The notes: generated from the sequence alone by a model not told the origin. A stretch of 64,000 nucleotides of DNA from Paenibacillus psychroresistens (GCF_009728935.1 NZ_CP034235.1:6771501-6835500), one strand, 5' to 3'; shown: positions 43,725 to 53,200, counted from the stretch's first letter. Numbers and translations: made by a program.

Positions 43725-44936
43725 TCATTTCCCAGGCAGACTGCCTGCTCTTTTCATTGCTAGGAGACATACAACCGCAAACAATGGAATCCATACTAGG
43801 ATCCACTTTTGCAGGGCTATGGGCAAGCTAGCTGCATCAGCTAAAAATCCAATTGTAGTAAAAGTGATCATCATCCCGCTTGAAATCATCATCCCAAAAA
43901 CAGATAACATCGTAGCTCTTATATTGGATGGCAATAACTCATTGAGATAAGCTTCTAACAACGGCTCGATATAACTTATAAACATACTCATCAGAAAAAA
44001 GGCAGAAATCAACACAACTGAATTACCTGATATCGAAAAAGCGAGCAAACATAGGGTGAATCCTAATCCAGAAACCAACATCGATCCTCTTTTTCCGATA
44101 AACTGTTCTCCAATAAAGGCAACAGCTGCGAACCCAGCCCCAATCCAGGTCTCCAATCCATTTAGAAATCCAATCGTAGAGTTGTTCAGCCCTATAGACT
44201 GAAAAATAATCTGACTATAAAAAGTAAGCGACCACGCCATTGAAAACAATACAGCTCCATAAAAGCTATAAGAAATAAATGTTCTGTCCATTCTCATATA
44301 CTGATAAATTTCTTTGATTTGATGTCCGAGTGAGAACGCAGTCCTTTTACCAGCTGCTGAGGAGTCCTTGTGTAAGGCCGGTTCAAAAAGCAATAAAACA
44401 ATACCTAAGGTCAAGAGATGCAGCATAATTTTGCCTCCATATACCCATCCCCAGTTTATATCTGATAAAACTCCGCCAGTCATTCCGCTCAAGCTCATAG
44501 CAACTAAACCAACTGCCAAAAGTATCGAATTCTGCTTCTTATACGTTGCCTCTTTACCAAGCTCCAATAAAGTTTCATAGATCATCGCGCTCGTCGCTCC
44601 CGATTGCAGAGTTCCAACTAGCGCTCCCAGCATAAAACCGATAATAATCGTATAGCCTTGATCTCCCCACAATAAGAAGCTTGCTGAGCCAATTCCAGCT
44701 AACTGTGCTAAGAATAAGCTAGTTCGTCTGCCATAACGATCTGCAATATAACCCGTCGGTATTTCCAATAAGAAGATCACACAATGATACGCAGATTCTA
44801 TCAAGGCAATTTCGGCTAGAGTAAAGCCTTTGAATGCTAAGAACAACATCCATATCCCTCTATCCAGAATAAAAGAGTTCAAGCTCATATACATATAAAA
44901 TAACGGAATATTTCTAGCCAATTTAGGTAATTCCAC
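43725..44936 (-). CDS. MFS transporter
   Basis: The 403-residue product has twelve predicted membrane helices and the motif TGYIADRYGRRTSLF after helix 2, as in drug-proton antiporters. It is probably an exporter of an unknown small molecule. GTG start with GAGGA upstream. A terminator hairpin and then a 41-residue ORF lie upstream, so attenuation is possible, but no antiterminator pairing was found. Confidence 0.85.
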   Translation of the reverse strand: MELPKLARNIPLFYMYMSLNSFILDRGIWMLFLAFKGFTLAEIALIESAYHCVIFLLEIPTGYIADRYGRRTSLFLAQLAGIGSASFLLWGDQGYTIIIGFMLGALVGTLQSGATSAMIYETLLELGKEATYKKQNSILLAVGLVAMSLSGMTGGVLSDINWGWVYGGKIMLHLLTLGIVLLLFEPALHKDSSAAGKRTAFSLGHQIKEIYQYMRMDRTFISYSFYGAVLFSMAWSLTFYSQIIFQSIGLNNSTIGFLNGLETWIGAGFAAVAFIGEQFIGKRGSMLVSGLGFTLCLLAFSISGNSVVLISAFFLMSMFISYIEPLLEAYLNELLPSNIRATMLSVFGMMISSGMMITFTTIGFLADAASLPIALQKWILVWIPLFAVVCLLAMKRAGSLPGK

Positions 44937-44961
44937 TTTTTCTCATCCTCTATAAACATAA

Positions 44962-44991
44962 TAAAAAGCTATGGACCGCACTCCATAGCTT
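44962..44991 (-). terminator. Terminator between the 41-aa ORF and the MFS gene
   Basis: AAGCTATGGA (44966-44975) pairs perfectly with TCCATAGCTT (44982-44991); the minus strand continues TTTATT. Confidence 0.82.
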
Positions 44992-45028
44992 AAGGATGAC
45001 AATAAAAGTATTAACTACTTTTATGTAC

Positions 45029-45154
45029 TCAATCCGATAGGCACAGGAAAATACAGTCTGTATGATCTAATTTAGACAGACTTGTCCCACTCGGTGTTTT
45101 AGTAAATTTAATTGTCCGCACATTCTCTATGATAAACTTGATTAACCTCTGCAT
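45029..45154 (-). CDS. Small ORF of 41 residues, unknown
   Basis: ORF from ATG 45154 to TGA 45029. A strong SD (GAGGTGAGG) lies three to twelve bases before the ATG. The product starts MQRLIKFIIENVRTIKFTK, is basic and amphipathic at the N-terminus and ends DHTDCIFLCLSD with two cysteines. It lies 44 bases after the AAA ATPase stop and is followed by a terminator. The layout suits a peptide made with the ATPase or a leader before the MFS gene. No family is recognised; the 44992-45028 gap shows nothing else. Confidence 0.5.
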   Translation of the reverse strand: MQRLIKFIIENVRTIKFTKTPSGTSLSKLDHTDCIFLCLSD

Positions 45155-45198
45155 TTTCCTCACCTCGTTTCCTATTCAGCGGCAGCTTATTATTACTA

Positions 45199-45918
45199 TT
45201 AATCGATTAATTCGTTAAGATAAAAATGCTTATTTTCTAAAAACCTGCGTGTTATCTGATAATGCTCGGTATCTTCATATTTAATTAATTGAATAGGGCC
45301 TTCATTGAAATTATATATTTCGGCATGAGGGTAAGCAAGGAGTAAAGGAGAATGAGTTGCAATAATCACTTGTCCACTTTTTTGAAGCTCATGGATTATA
45401 CTTATGAATGAAAGCTGCCTTTTGGGGGAAAGTGCTGCCTCCGGCTCATCCAAGAGATATATCCCCTTTTGTCCAAAGCGATTCTTGAATAAGGTTAAAA
45501 AGGATTCCCCATGCGATTGCTCGTGTAACGATTTCCCACCATAATTTTGATAAATTCTGGGATCCTCTATGGCTAATTCATCGATATAGGAAGCAAAATT
45601 ATAGAATGATTCTGCTCTCATGAAAAATCCATTAGTTACTTTAGGCATCCAGGAGAGTCTAATAAAGTCTCCTAGCTTTGCCTCCGAAGCTGATAGCTCA
45701 TATTGGTTATTTCTGCCGCCTCCAGCAGTATTAAACCCGCATTGATAAGCAATCGCCTCTAATAATGTAGATTTACCTGAACCATTTTCGCCTACGAAAA
45801 ACGTTACATTTTTTCTGAATGATAGTCTATCAAGCAGCTTAATTGAAGGGATATCAAATGGATACTGATTGTGGTTTTGAATTCTTTCACTCATTTTAAT
45901 AATTTCACGTAAAAACAT
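45199..45918 (-). CDS. AAA/ABC-type ATPase of the SMC-like group
   Basis: The 239-residue product has Walker A VGENGSGKST (about 40-50), a Q-loop, signature LHEQSHGES and Walker B YLLDEPEAALSP, then THSPLLLAYP. It belongs to the soluble, single-cassette ATPase group (AAA_21/AAA_23) with no membrane part; functions in this group range from DNA repair to defence. The start codon is not certain; ATG 45918 has only a weak SD and M9 (45894) has none. It is followed by the 41-residue ORF. Confidence 0.8.
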   Translation of the reverse strand: MFLREIIKMSERIQNHNQYPFDIPSIKLLDRLSFRKNVTFFVGENGSGKSTLLEAIAYQCGFNTAGGGRNNQYELSASEAKLGDFIRLSWMPKVTNGFFMRAESFYNFASYIDELAIEDPRIYQNYGGKSLHEQSHGESFLTLFKNRFGQKGIYLLDEPEAALSPKRQLSFISIIHELQKSGQVIIATHSPLLLAYPHAEIYNFNEGPIQLIKYEDTEHYQITRRFLENKHFYLNELID

Positions 45919-46044
45919 CTATTGCTCAACACCTTAACTAAGGATTTGGCATATGTTTTCTATCTTAACCCTTGCGTGGCTATTTTACCACAAATTAGGT
46001 ATAAGCATGAATACATATGCCGTCCTCATACAAGCTCCTTTTGT

Positions 46045-49000
46045 CTAGGCCAAGCTCACTGTAATATGAACTTCCAGCGGGCGATATACGTCAAGAAGCT
46101 GTCCTTTTGTATCAGTAGCAAACATAACAGAACGCTCACTTTCCAGTTTAAATGAGTAACTGGCTCCTGTACGCGGATCTCGCACAGCAAGCTCGGTGTC
46201 GCTGCTATACTCGGATACGAAAACGAACAAGCTGCCGCCGGATAATAGCAGCTTACGGCCATATACCCCGCGCAAGCCTTCGCCAGATAACCATTCCAGC
46301 TCAACTGAAACGTTCGCCCGCTGTATAGCATATTGATATAAAGCAATTATCACTGCCGGATCCTCGTTTAATTCAATAGGCAAGGGACACCAGAGTAATT
46401 GGCCTTCGCCAAGCTTAGCCTCCACTAATTTGGATACACCTCCGCTTGATTCCGCAATGAGCTGCTTGCAGCTATCTGCAATGCGCATTTCTCCATAGGA
46501 AACCGGCCATTCCACATTTTCAATTCTCAGTGTTTCTTCCCGCAATAAATTGACTACATCGCCTGCCCCTAAGCTCTCATTCAGACGCGTGGTTGTCGGA
46601 TGCCAATAAGCATCCAATCCAATCGGACCGGTTATTAATAAAGTGCCGCCGTACACTTCAATATGCTTGACCAGCTGTTGCATGGCTTCATCACTGAAGT
46701 TATGGGCACTAGGCACAATTATCAGCTTTGGCACATAAGCCTGCAGCGACTCCAAATGGTATTCACCTAAGCCGCGAAGTGGTGTGTTCATCCGATAAGT
46801 TAACGTTCGAACCGACTTTGTCGTTGCTTTATAGGCTAACGGACGGTTAGAAAAGTCATTCGAATACGGAAAAACAACGACTGTATCCTCGAGCTCCCGA
46901 TCCTTAAACAAATCGCGAATTCGGCCGATAAACGCCCCAAAATCATAGGAAACAGATGCTTCCGGTTTCTCCGTTCCATCTGCACGCAATGCGCCAATAT
47001 TCGATTCGTTCACATTGTTCATATAGTAGTTAACGTTCCAAATCCATTGTACAGCTCCAGCACCACCATTCGCGAAGGCATAAGCATATTTGCGCTCCAA
47101 TATATTGCGCAGCTCATGCTCACTTCGCTTAGCTCGACCATCCGGTGTTTCAACATACATTATCCCTGTTTCTTGAATAAGGGTCGGCTTTTCTGGTGCT
47201 TTGCCGAATACACTGTCCCATACAAGATCATCCATTTTCCACCAGGTATGGACTGTCGTATAATCCACGGCTTCCGCGTAAAAGAATGGTGAAGGCCTTT
47301 GCGCTGCAAGCCCTTCATCCTGCCCAACGGTAACCAGCTGCTTAGGCTGATAGCTGCGAATCGTAGCTATCAATTGCTCCGCCCAACGATTATGCATATC
47401 CATCGTAAACAGAGAATAGTCCAACCACTGTCCACCTTTTTTGGAGAGCATTTCTGTTGTATTGAAGCTAATATCATCCTGTTCAGGTGGCAGGGCTGCT
47501 TCAAAGGAAGGCAGCTCCTCAGGAGTCATATTCCACCGCTCTTGCAGCAAGCGAATCGCACCATGGCGCTCTCTCAGCCAGGCAATATAAGCTTCGCGTT
47601 CATAACGATCGCTTACCGTCCGCGGTCCTTTGAAGATCCGCTTCGGATCGAACATCGACGGTTCATTGATCAAGTCCCAATGCACATTCGTTGTTTCCAC
47701 ATGCCTGGATACAATGGAAGCAATAAAGCGCTTTTGCGCCTCCACACTCCGTGGATCGAGATACGGATTAACCCCCTCCCAGCTTTCCGGAGTAAACGCA
47801 AAGAAGTTAAAGGTTACCTCTAATTCATAGCGTTTTGCCGTCAATATAAAAGCATCGATTGCCCGCAGGGTTTCTTCATATGCATGGCCGTCTGCAAACA
47901 TAACCTGACGCCAAGCTGTCCATATTCCAGTGCGAATCAAGTTGATTCCCGCCCGCTTCATCTGCGCCATATCGCGATCCCATACGGCTACATTCGGCAG
48001 GAAGAGAAATTTACGCGCTACATCACTTGTCATATAAGTCATGCCTACAACTGGAAATGGCTTGCCGTCCTTAATGAAATAATCTCGGCCACAAGCTAGC
48101 GGTTCACCCGCTCTAAGCAAATGGGTATCCATACCCCAAAAGCCTTGCCGCAGCATGCGTTTTTCTCCTAATTCTGAAACAGCCTCACACTCCGCTATAT
48201 AGAAGCCTGCTTCCAGCGAAAAGGGCAAGCGAATCCGTTCAAATCGCAATTCCTTGTCTACCTTCAGCAAACACTCCGTCTGCCAAATTTCCGACCAATG
48301 TTCATTTGAATAGTTGTATTTGGGCTCTGGAGTTTGCACCTCCGATGACAAGGACTTCGAAATCTTCAGATGAAATGACCAAGTTATTGCTGACGCATAC
48401 TGACTAGGTGCGAGAGATTGGACTTGCAAGTTTAATACAGCCCGTTCATCCGCTTCATACATGGCATAATTCGGTTTCAGCCACATTTCCGTTACACCTT
48501 TGGTAATAAAGCCTGCCCAACGCTTAAGCGCCTCAATGCCTTCCTGCTGCCAGAATAGCTGACGAAGCTGCTGATTAATGAAAATCCAGCGCCCGCCGGC
48601 AAACTCGCCCTTCGTGTGTTCCAATAAAACTGCCGGAGCTGCATACTCTCGCTCAAGCGGCTCAACTCCGACTCCTAGGAGCAAGGGATATAAATGCGCA
48701 TCCATTGGACCAGCCGAGCCAGATTCATGGGGAACATCTGCCGCTCGTGTCACATGCAGGATCAAACCAAATGTCGGTTCGATAGTGAACAGCTTCTCGT
48801 AGCCCAGAAACAAAGGAATGTCCGGATTATAAACCAACCGTTTAATGGGTCCCTCATCTGCATGCAGCGCCTCATGAATATGCAGCTGCTGATGATAAGC
48901 GGTTTGTGCCGTTTCCTGCACCCACTCAGTGCCTTCCAGATATACCGGAATCTTAAATGGAGCTCCGCCAATCGCAAGCATCCCTTTCCCTGAACGGAGA

Positions 49001-49203
49001 TGCTTAAGGATTGCAGGCCAGCTTTCCTTAGGGAAGTAAGGGCCATGCAAATGAATATATCCATCTGCCGCTTCTAATGCGCTCGACAGATCCGCCGCTC
49101 TTGTTACAGTAAATAGCTCTTGCAATTTCTCTACATCAGCTTCACTTGGTCTTGCTCCGGCATAAGGAAATGCAGGATCATAAAAAATAACTATTTTTTT
49201 CAT
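46045..49203 (-). CDS. Large clan-A glycoside hydrolase-like protein (beta-galactosidase-like)
   Basis: The 1052-residue product carries a central (beta/alpha)8 domain (about 370-720) with catalytic acid/base Glu514 in WDLINEPS and nucleophile Glu678 in PTLIQETG, the clan GH-A pattern (GH5/GH42/GH2-like). It is preceded by an alpha/beta region (about 1-240) and followed by a class-I glutamine-amidotransferase-like domain (KLIIVPSAHNFSDEAM, GTLLITGPIG) like the trimerisation domain of GH42 enzymes. No signal peptide is seen, so it is cytoplasmic. ATG 49203 has AAGGAGG six bases upstream. It is divergent from a LacI-type gene, which probably regulates it. Confidence 0.85.
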   Translation of the reverse strand: MKKIVIFYDPAFPYAGARPSEADVEKLQELFTVTRAADLSSALEAADGYIHLHGPYFPKESWPAILKHLRSGKGMLAIGGAPFKIPVYLEGTEWVQETAQTAYHQQLHIHEALHADEGPIKRLVYNPDIPLFLGYEKLFTIEPTFGLILHVTRAADVPHESGSAGPMDAHLYPLLLGVGVEPLEREYAAPAVLLEHTKGEFAGGRWIFINQQLRQLFWQQEGIEALKRWAGFITKGVTEMWLKPNYAMYEADERAVLNLQVQSLAPSQYASAITWSFHLKISKSLSSEVQTPEPKYNYSNEHWSEIWQTECLLKVDKELRFERIRLPFSLEAGFYIAECEAVSELGEKRMLRQGFWGMDTHLLRAGEPLACGRDYFIKDGKPFPVVGMTYMTSDVARKFLFLPNVAVWDRDMAQMKRAGINLIRTGIWTAWRQVMFADGHAYEETLRAIDAFILTAKRYELEVTFNFFAFTPESWEGVNPYLDPRSVEAQKRFIASIVSRHVETTNVHWDLINEPSMFDPKRIFKGPRTVSDRYEREAYIAWLRERHGAIRLLQERWNMTPEELPSFEAALPPEQDDISFNTTEMLSKKGGQWLDYSLFTMDMHNRWAEQLIATIRSYQPKQLVTVGQDEGLAAQRPSPFFYAEAVDYTTVHTWWKMDDLVWDSVFGKAPEKPTLIQETGIMYVETPDGRAKRSEHELRNILERKYAYAFANGGAGAVQWIWNVNYYMNNVNESNIGALRADGTEKPEASVSYDFGAFIGRIRDLFKDRELEDTVVVFPYSNDFSNRPLAYKATTKSVRTLTYRMNTPLRGLGEYHLESLQAYVPKLIIVPSAHNFSDEAMQQLVKHIEVYGGTLLITGPIGLDAYWHPTTTRLNESLGAGDVVNLLREETLRIENVEWPVSYGEMRIADSCKQLIAESSGGVSKLVEAKLGEGQLLWCPLPIELNEDPAVIIALYQYAIQRANVSVELEWLSGEGLRGVYGRKLLLSGGSLFVFVSEYSSDTELAVRDPRTGASYSFKLESERSVMFATDTKGQLLDVYRPLEVHITVSLA

Positions 49204-49356
49204 ATTTCCTCCTTGTAACACTCCATGTATTCTGCTACTATTTTGTTAGGTTTGTTAGCTAAGACAAGCTACTTTCGCACACAATCTAACTCTATTCCAT
49301 CCGTATGTCAATCTATATTTATATATTTTCAATTTCTTAATAAGAAAGGCTTACTC

Positions 49357-50397
49357 ATGGCCAAAAAAGTATCCATGCAAATAATTGCTGATCGGCTTAG
49401 TATCTCTAAATTCACCGTTTCTCAGGCTCTGTCTGGCAAATCAGGTGTCGGCAATGACACAAGGCAGCGCATTCTCAAGCTAGCCGAAGCATTAGGCTAC
49501 CGAGTGAAGCCGATTGCCGTATCAGGACGGCTTTCACTGGAATATTCAGAACCTGCGGTAACCAGTACCGTATTCATCTATATGAAAGAGGAATTCCGTA
49601 AAGAGACTAATTTCTGGGCAAGAGTACTGGATGGCTTGCAGGCAGGCTGTCGAGAGATGGGATGGACATACTCATTTATTGATAATTCAACAAATCTGAG
49701 TACCTTTACGGATTTAGTCAACCATGCCAAAAACCCGCTTGGGATCATCGTTATTGGCATTTCACAGCGAAGCCATCTGTTAGTATTGCAAAACGTTGGT
49801 CTGCCAATAGTTTTGGTCGATCATGAAGATCCGCTTATCTCGGCGGATGTCATTCTTAATGCCAACATGGAAGCCTCTTTAATCGCATGCAATCATCTTA
49901 TTGCGCAAGGCTGTTCTTCGTTGATCTTTATCGGTCGTGACAGTCTTGCTGTCAGCTTTAAAGAGCGTTGGTGGGGCTGCAAGCTTGCTATAGAAGAGTG
50001 GAATAAAGCCAATCCAGAGCAGCGATGCAGCTTGCAGAAGTGGAGCATTTCGCTTGCGATGAGGAATTGGCAGCAGCAATTCGAAAAAAGGATTCTAGCA
50101 TGGGAGCCGCATAATTTTCCTAATGCTATTCTCTGTGCCAATGACCAGATCGCCATGCAATTGCTGCTTACATTTAAGCGGCTCAACATTACTGTTCCCG
50201 ATCAATGCCGCGTCGTGGGGATCGATAATATCGAAGCCTCTGCAGACACCTCCCCTTCTTTGACTACCATTGAGTTAGCCAAAGAGCCCTTGGGGATGAG
50301 AGCTATTCAATCCTTAAAGCGCAAACTGCAGAATGGGCATACTATTCGTGAGAAAATTATTCTATCTGCTGAGCTCATTATTCGTAAATCAGGCTGA
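49357..50397 (+). CDS. LacI-type transcriptional regulator
   Basis: The 346-residue product starts with a LacI DNA-binding domain (VSMQIIADRLSISKFTVSQALS, then GNDTRQRILKLAEALGYRVK) and continues with a periplasmic-binding-like effector domain (VVGIDNIEASADTSPSLTTIEL at the end). The start at 49357 has AAGAAAGG upstream; an upstream start at 49225 would place about 44 extra residues of unlikely sequence before it. It is divergent from the glycoside hydrolase at 49203, which is the likely target. The effector sugar is unknown. Confidence 0.9.
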   Translation: MAKKVSMQIIADRLSISKFTVSQALSGKSGVGNDTRQRILKLAEALGYRVKPIAVSGRLSLEYSEPAVTSTVFIYMKEEFRKETNFWARVLDGLQAGCREMGWTYSFIDNSTNLSTFTDLVNHAKNPLGIIVIGISQRSHLLVLQNVGLPIVLVDHEDPLISADVILNANMEASLIACNHLIAQGCSSLIFIGRDSLAVSFKERWWGCKLAIEEWNKANPEQRCSLQKWSISLAMRNWQQQFEKRILAWEPHNFPNAILCANDQIAMQLLLTFKRLNITVPDQCRVVGIDNIEASADTSPSLTTIELAKEPLGMRAIQSLKRKLQNGHTIREKIILSAELIIRKSG

Positions 50398-50431
50398 ACG
50401 AATTGCATCTTGTGGAACTTGGAGGACTGCG

Positions 50432-51088
50432 ATGAAGTATACAGGAAGAATAGCCATTGTTTCCATCGCCATTATCATCATCTTTGTTATAAGGATTTAT
50501 GGACATTTTAATTATGACGTTCCAATTTACCAGTTTCCTTTTTTTGGATTGGTTATTATATTAGTCTTTTGGCTTCTTGGAAAACAGTATGACCATGTGA
50601 AATTTCTTTCTGAAAAAGATGTGTTAACTAAGCTGCATAACAGAAGATATATGATCCAAACCTTCCCTAAGCTTATCGCTGCTGCAGATCGAAACCGTGA
50701 GAAGCTGATCCTCTATTTTATTGATGTCGATGATTTTAAACATATTAACGATAACTATGGACATGAAATTGGTGATCAGGTGCTGCAGCGAATTGCCAAC
50801 GTTATCAAGTTTCATTCACGGAAAAGAGATATGCTTGTTCGCTGGGCAGGGGATGAATTTTTAACCTTTTCCGCATTTTCCGATGACGAGAGCAAAGAGA
50901 ACATGATTAATAAGATTAACAACGAGCTTGAAACAACTTTTCAAGATCTAAGAATAACTGTATCCGTTACGATTGGATTAGCCGTTTATCCTGATGAGGC
51001 GATCACATTGGATGATTTAATACATGTAGCTGATCAAAATATGTATTCTTATAAAGCGCTCAGGCATAAAACAAACCCAGGTCTCTAA
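50432..51088 (+). CDS. Membrane diguanylate cyclase (GGDEF domain)
   Basis: The 218-residue product has two membrane helices (about residues 5-25 and 34-52) and a GGDEF domain with the active-site motif WAGDEF; upstream are LTKLHNRRYM and FIDVDDFKHINDNYGHEIGD. It makes cyclic di-GMP from GTP; A in place of the first G is found in active enzymes, so activity is plausible. No I-site or sensor domain is clear. ATG 50432 has GGAGG six bases upstream. It lies 34 bases after the LacI gene on the same strand. Confidence 0.88.
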   Translation: MKYTGRIAIVSIAIIIIFVIRIYGHFNYDVPIYQFPFFGLVIILVFWLLGKQYDHVKFLSEKDVLTKLHNRRYMIQTFPKLIAAADRNREKLILYFIDVDDFKHINDNYGHEIGDQVLQRIANVIKFHSRKRDMLVRWAGDEFLTFSAFSDDESKENMINKINNELETTFQDLRITVSVTIGLAVYPDEAITLDDLIHVADQNMYSYKALRHKTNPGL

Positions 51089-51136
51089 ATGACTTGGCTT
51101 TGTTTTATGCGATTTTTACCTATACGTCGGAGAGGA

Positions 51137-51830
51137 TCATGCTGTAGGACGCTTGAAAAAGGCAATTAATCGATCATTTTGCGGGATGATCGAGATTAGC
51201 TCCCAACCATTACGCCCCCAAAGTGCCAGGGCATAATCATAATTAGGCACTTTTCTTCCATGGTAAATTTGCGTATAATCGCTTAACCCGACTTCTGTTG
51301 CGTATTCCCATTTCTGCTTTTGAACCTCAACTAATAAATCAGAATATCTCGAGTTATTACTCTCCAAACGCTTACCACCGAATGAAATTGCATCTATAAT
51401 GGCTTCCCTCTCCGTTTCCTCTAACAGGAAGAATCGCGGTGCTTGCGGAAGATGAAATCGAGTATGGGGAATGAAAAATTTGCAGGATTGCTGATCCTAA
51501 AGGTGTTCCTGTTACATCGTTAATCACATACCAAACGCAGCGCTCCCGTTCTTCTGGAGGTCCCCAGCTTTCAATAGAGTTCGCCAGATTAAACCCAGCC
51601 TTCATCTCATAACCTGCCTGATTGACTTGCTCACCAATTTCTCCCATAAATTTCTGGATATAAGCCCCATAAGCGCGGTCACCATAATCCACAAACATCT
51701 GAGTAAGCTCAGCCTCATTATTCTTTAATACAACTTCCCATATTTCTGATAGAGCCTGATTCATATACTTCACCAAGCTTTGAATAGAACTCTCTGGTTC
51801 ATCCAAGAAATAGTTTTTAAGTGTTTGCAT
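51137..51830 (-). pseudogene. Frameshifted gene (two ORFs of one hypothetical protein)
   Basis: The 5' ORF (51830-51372) encodes a sensible soluble sequence up to VINDVTGTPL, then turns to low-quality sequence ending GNGEGSHYRCNFIRW. The other frame is open from 51496 to 51137 and reads DQQSCKFFIPHTRFHLPQAP, continuing without a break into the product of the 3' ORF with GWELISIIPQNDRLIAFFKR (DUF4177-like). Removing one of the two G bases (C on the given strand) at 51496-51497 joins the two into a 230-residue protein. A sequencing error or true decay both explain this. The function is unknown. The gene is divergent from a TetR regulator. Confidence 0.7.
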
Positions 51831-51849
51831 TGTAGTCCGACCTCCGTAA

Positions 51850-51884
51850 TCTAATGGTATTAGATTTAATTTAATACCATTAGA
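51850..51884. promoter_or_regulatory. Double TetR-type operator
   Basis: TCTAATGGTATTA (51850-51862) and TAATACCATTAGA (51872-51884) are perfect inverted repeats around a nine-base spacer. Each half is itself nearly palindromic: TCTAAT-GGT-ATTAGA at 51850-51864 and TTTAAT-ACC-ATTAGA at 51870-51884. A -10 TATAAT for the TetR gene lies at 51899-51904. Confidence 0.65.
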
Positions 51885-51964
51885 TTAACTCGCTGTGTTA
51901 TAATTGTCAAGAAGTTAAACTAACTATGCAAGCTTTCTTATACAGACTCGAAGGAGATATATAA

Positions 51965-52672
51965 ATGGCAAGAAGAAGAATCTATTCCGTGAATTCGTCT
52001 GGTTCAAATGAACTTAGTGAGTCCGCACACATACCTTTGGATCCCGCTAGAATTACACATATAGCATTACAATTATTGAGTGAAATAGGTTTAAAAGAGC
52101 TGAGCATGCGAAAAATAGCGGATGCATTAGGCGTTAAGACAGCTTCCCTCTACTACCATGTTAAGGATAAAGACCAATTGCTGCAGCTGCTTGCCGATAG
52201 AGTTTGTGAGGATATGCTTTGGGCAGATGCTTCTCTCCCCTGGCAGGAGCAAATTTTATATTGGGGAGATCATTTCCGTAAAGTGCTGCAAAGCTATCGA
52301 AATTCCGTAGAGCTATTCAATTGGAACTATGCTCCAGGTTATGGTCGCTTGACTCAGATTGAGAAGCTTTTCGAAGTGTTGGTACTCGCAGGCTTTCAAG
52401 ATAATCAAATACCATGGATGGCATCCATGCTGAAAAACTTCGTGCTTGGCTTTGTGGTCGAAGAGCTTCAGCATTCTGTCATACCCAATGTGAAGGAAGC
52501 TCAGCTCGATAAACAGAGTGGAAACCATCAAGAATTTTATCAGCATTTGCCTAAAGAACGCTTTCCACTTATGATCCGGCTTGGCACTTATATGACAAAC
52601 TCCGATTTAGATAATGAATTTCGCTTCGGCTTAGAGGTACTCATGGAAGGATTTATGACGAAACTGTCCTAA
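51965..52672 (+). CDS. TetR family transcriptional regulator
   Basis: The 235-residue product has a TetR HTH (about 40-85; LSMRKIADALGVKTASLYYH) preceded by a basic extension RRRIYSVNSSG, and a TetR_C-type effector region (WGDHFRKVLQSYRNSVELF, FVLGFVVEEL). It resembles tetracycline repressor-type regulators. It is divergent from the frameshifted gene across the double operator at 51850-51884, so it should repress both. An AAGGAG stands before ATG. No efflux gene is adjacent. Confidence 0.88.
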   Translation: MARRRIYSVNSSGSNELSESAHIPLDPARITHIALQLLSEIGLKELSMRKIADALGVKTASLYYHVKDKDQLLQLLADRVCEDMLWADASLPWQEQILYWGDHFRKVLQSYRNSVELFNWNYAPGYGRLTQIEKLFEVLVLAGFQDNQIPWMASMLKNFVLGFVVEELQHSVIPNVKEAQLDKQSGNHQEFYQHLPKERFPLMIRLGTYMTNSDLDNEFRFGLEVLMEGFMTKLS

Positions 52673-52757
52673 TAACTTTCGCTTTTATTGCCAGCTTGGT
52701 GATTGATTGGTTAGTCGCAGCTTATTAAGGTACAATTGGGTTAGGAGGGATACCACA

Positions 52758-53198
52758 ATGAAAATGAGTCGAATCAATCAAATTGGCCCTGCGCGTTTTG
52801 GAATTGCCGTTCATGCACTTATTTGGCTCGCCCAAACTGGTGAAGTCTTATCGAGTGTAACCCTTGCAAACCAAGTGAATTCTCATGCTACTTTTTTACG
52901 TAGAATTATGGCACTCTTAGCGCAATTTACTATCGTTGATTCCAGAGAAGGGCGCGATGGCGGGTATTACTTAAAAATCCCAGCAAACAAGCTGACACTT
53001 GCTGAAATATATATGGCAGTTAAAGGCTCTGAATCGGATGAAGAAATCGCAGAAGAGTGCGGTGAAGCTGGAAAACAACTAGACAGTAATTTGGAAGCCG
53101 TTATGCTCGAGGTAGAGCAGAAAACAATTGAAGTACTCCAGCAATATACTTTATCAGACCTGATGAAGGATGTTGATTTCAGTAATAAAGCCAAATAA
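52758..53198 (+). CDS. Rrf2 family transcriptional regulator
   Basis: The 146-residue product has the Rrf2 winged-helix: RFGIAVHALIWLAQTGEV, HATFLRRIMALLAQFTI and a wing EGRDGGYYLK. It is shorter in conserved cysteines (one Cys in AEECGEA), so it is not an obvious Fe-S protein. ATG 52758 has GGAGGG upstream; an upstream ATG at 52707 lacks an SD. It is directly upstream of the DoxX gene and probably controls it. Confidence 0.87.
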   Translation: MKMSRINQIGPARFGIAVHALIWLAQTGEVLSSVTLANQVNSHATFLRRIMALLAQFTIVDSREGRDGGYYLKIPANKLTLAEIYMAVKGSESDEEIAEECGEAGKQLDSNLEAVMLEVEQKTIEVLQQYTLSDLMKDVDFSNKAK

Positions 53199-53200
53199 TG

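Noticed and set aside
47299..47823. Plus-strand ORF of 174 codons inside the glycoside hydrolase
   Set aside because: It lies antisense to conserved catalytic sequence and has no SD or known motif.
49204..49356. LacI operator in the hydrolase/LacI gap
   Set aside because: Only a direct repeat TTTGTTAG (49240 region) and a loose inverted repeat around GTTAGCTAAGAC are seen; no perfect palindrome, so no site was called.
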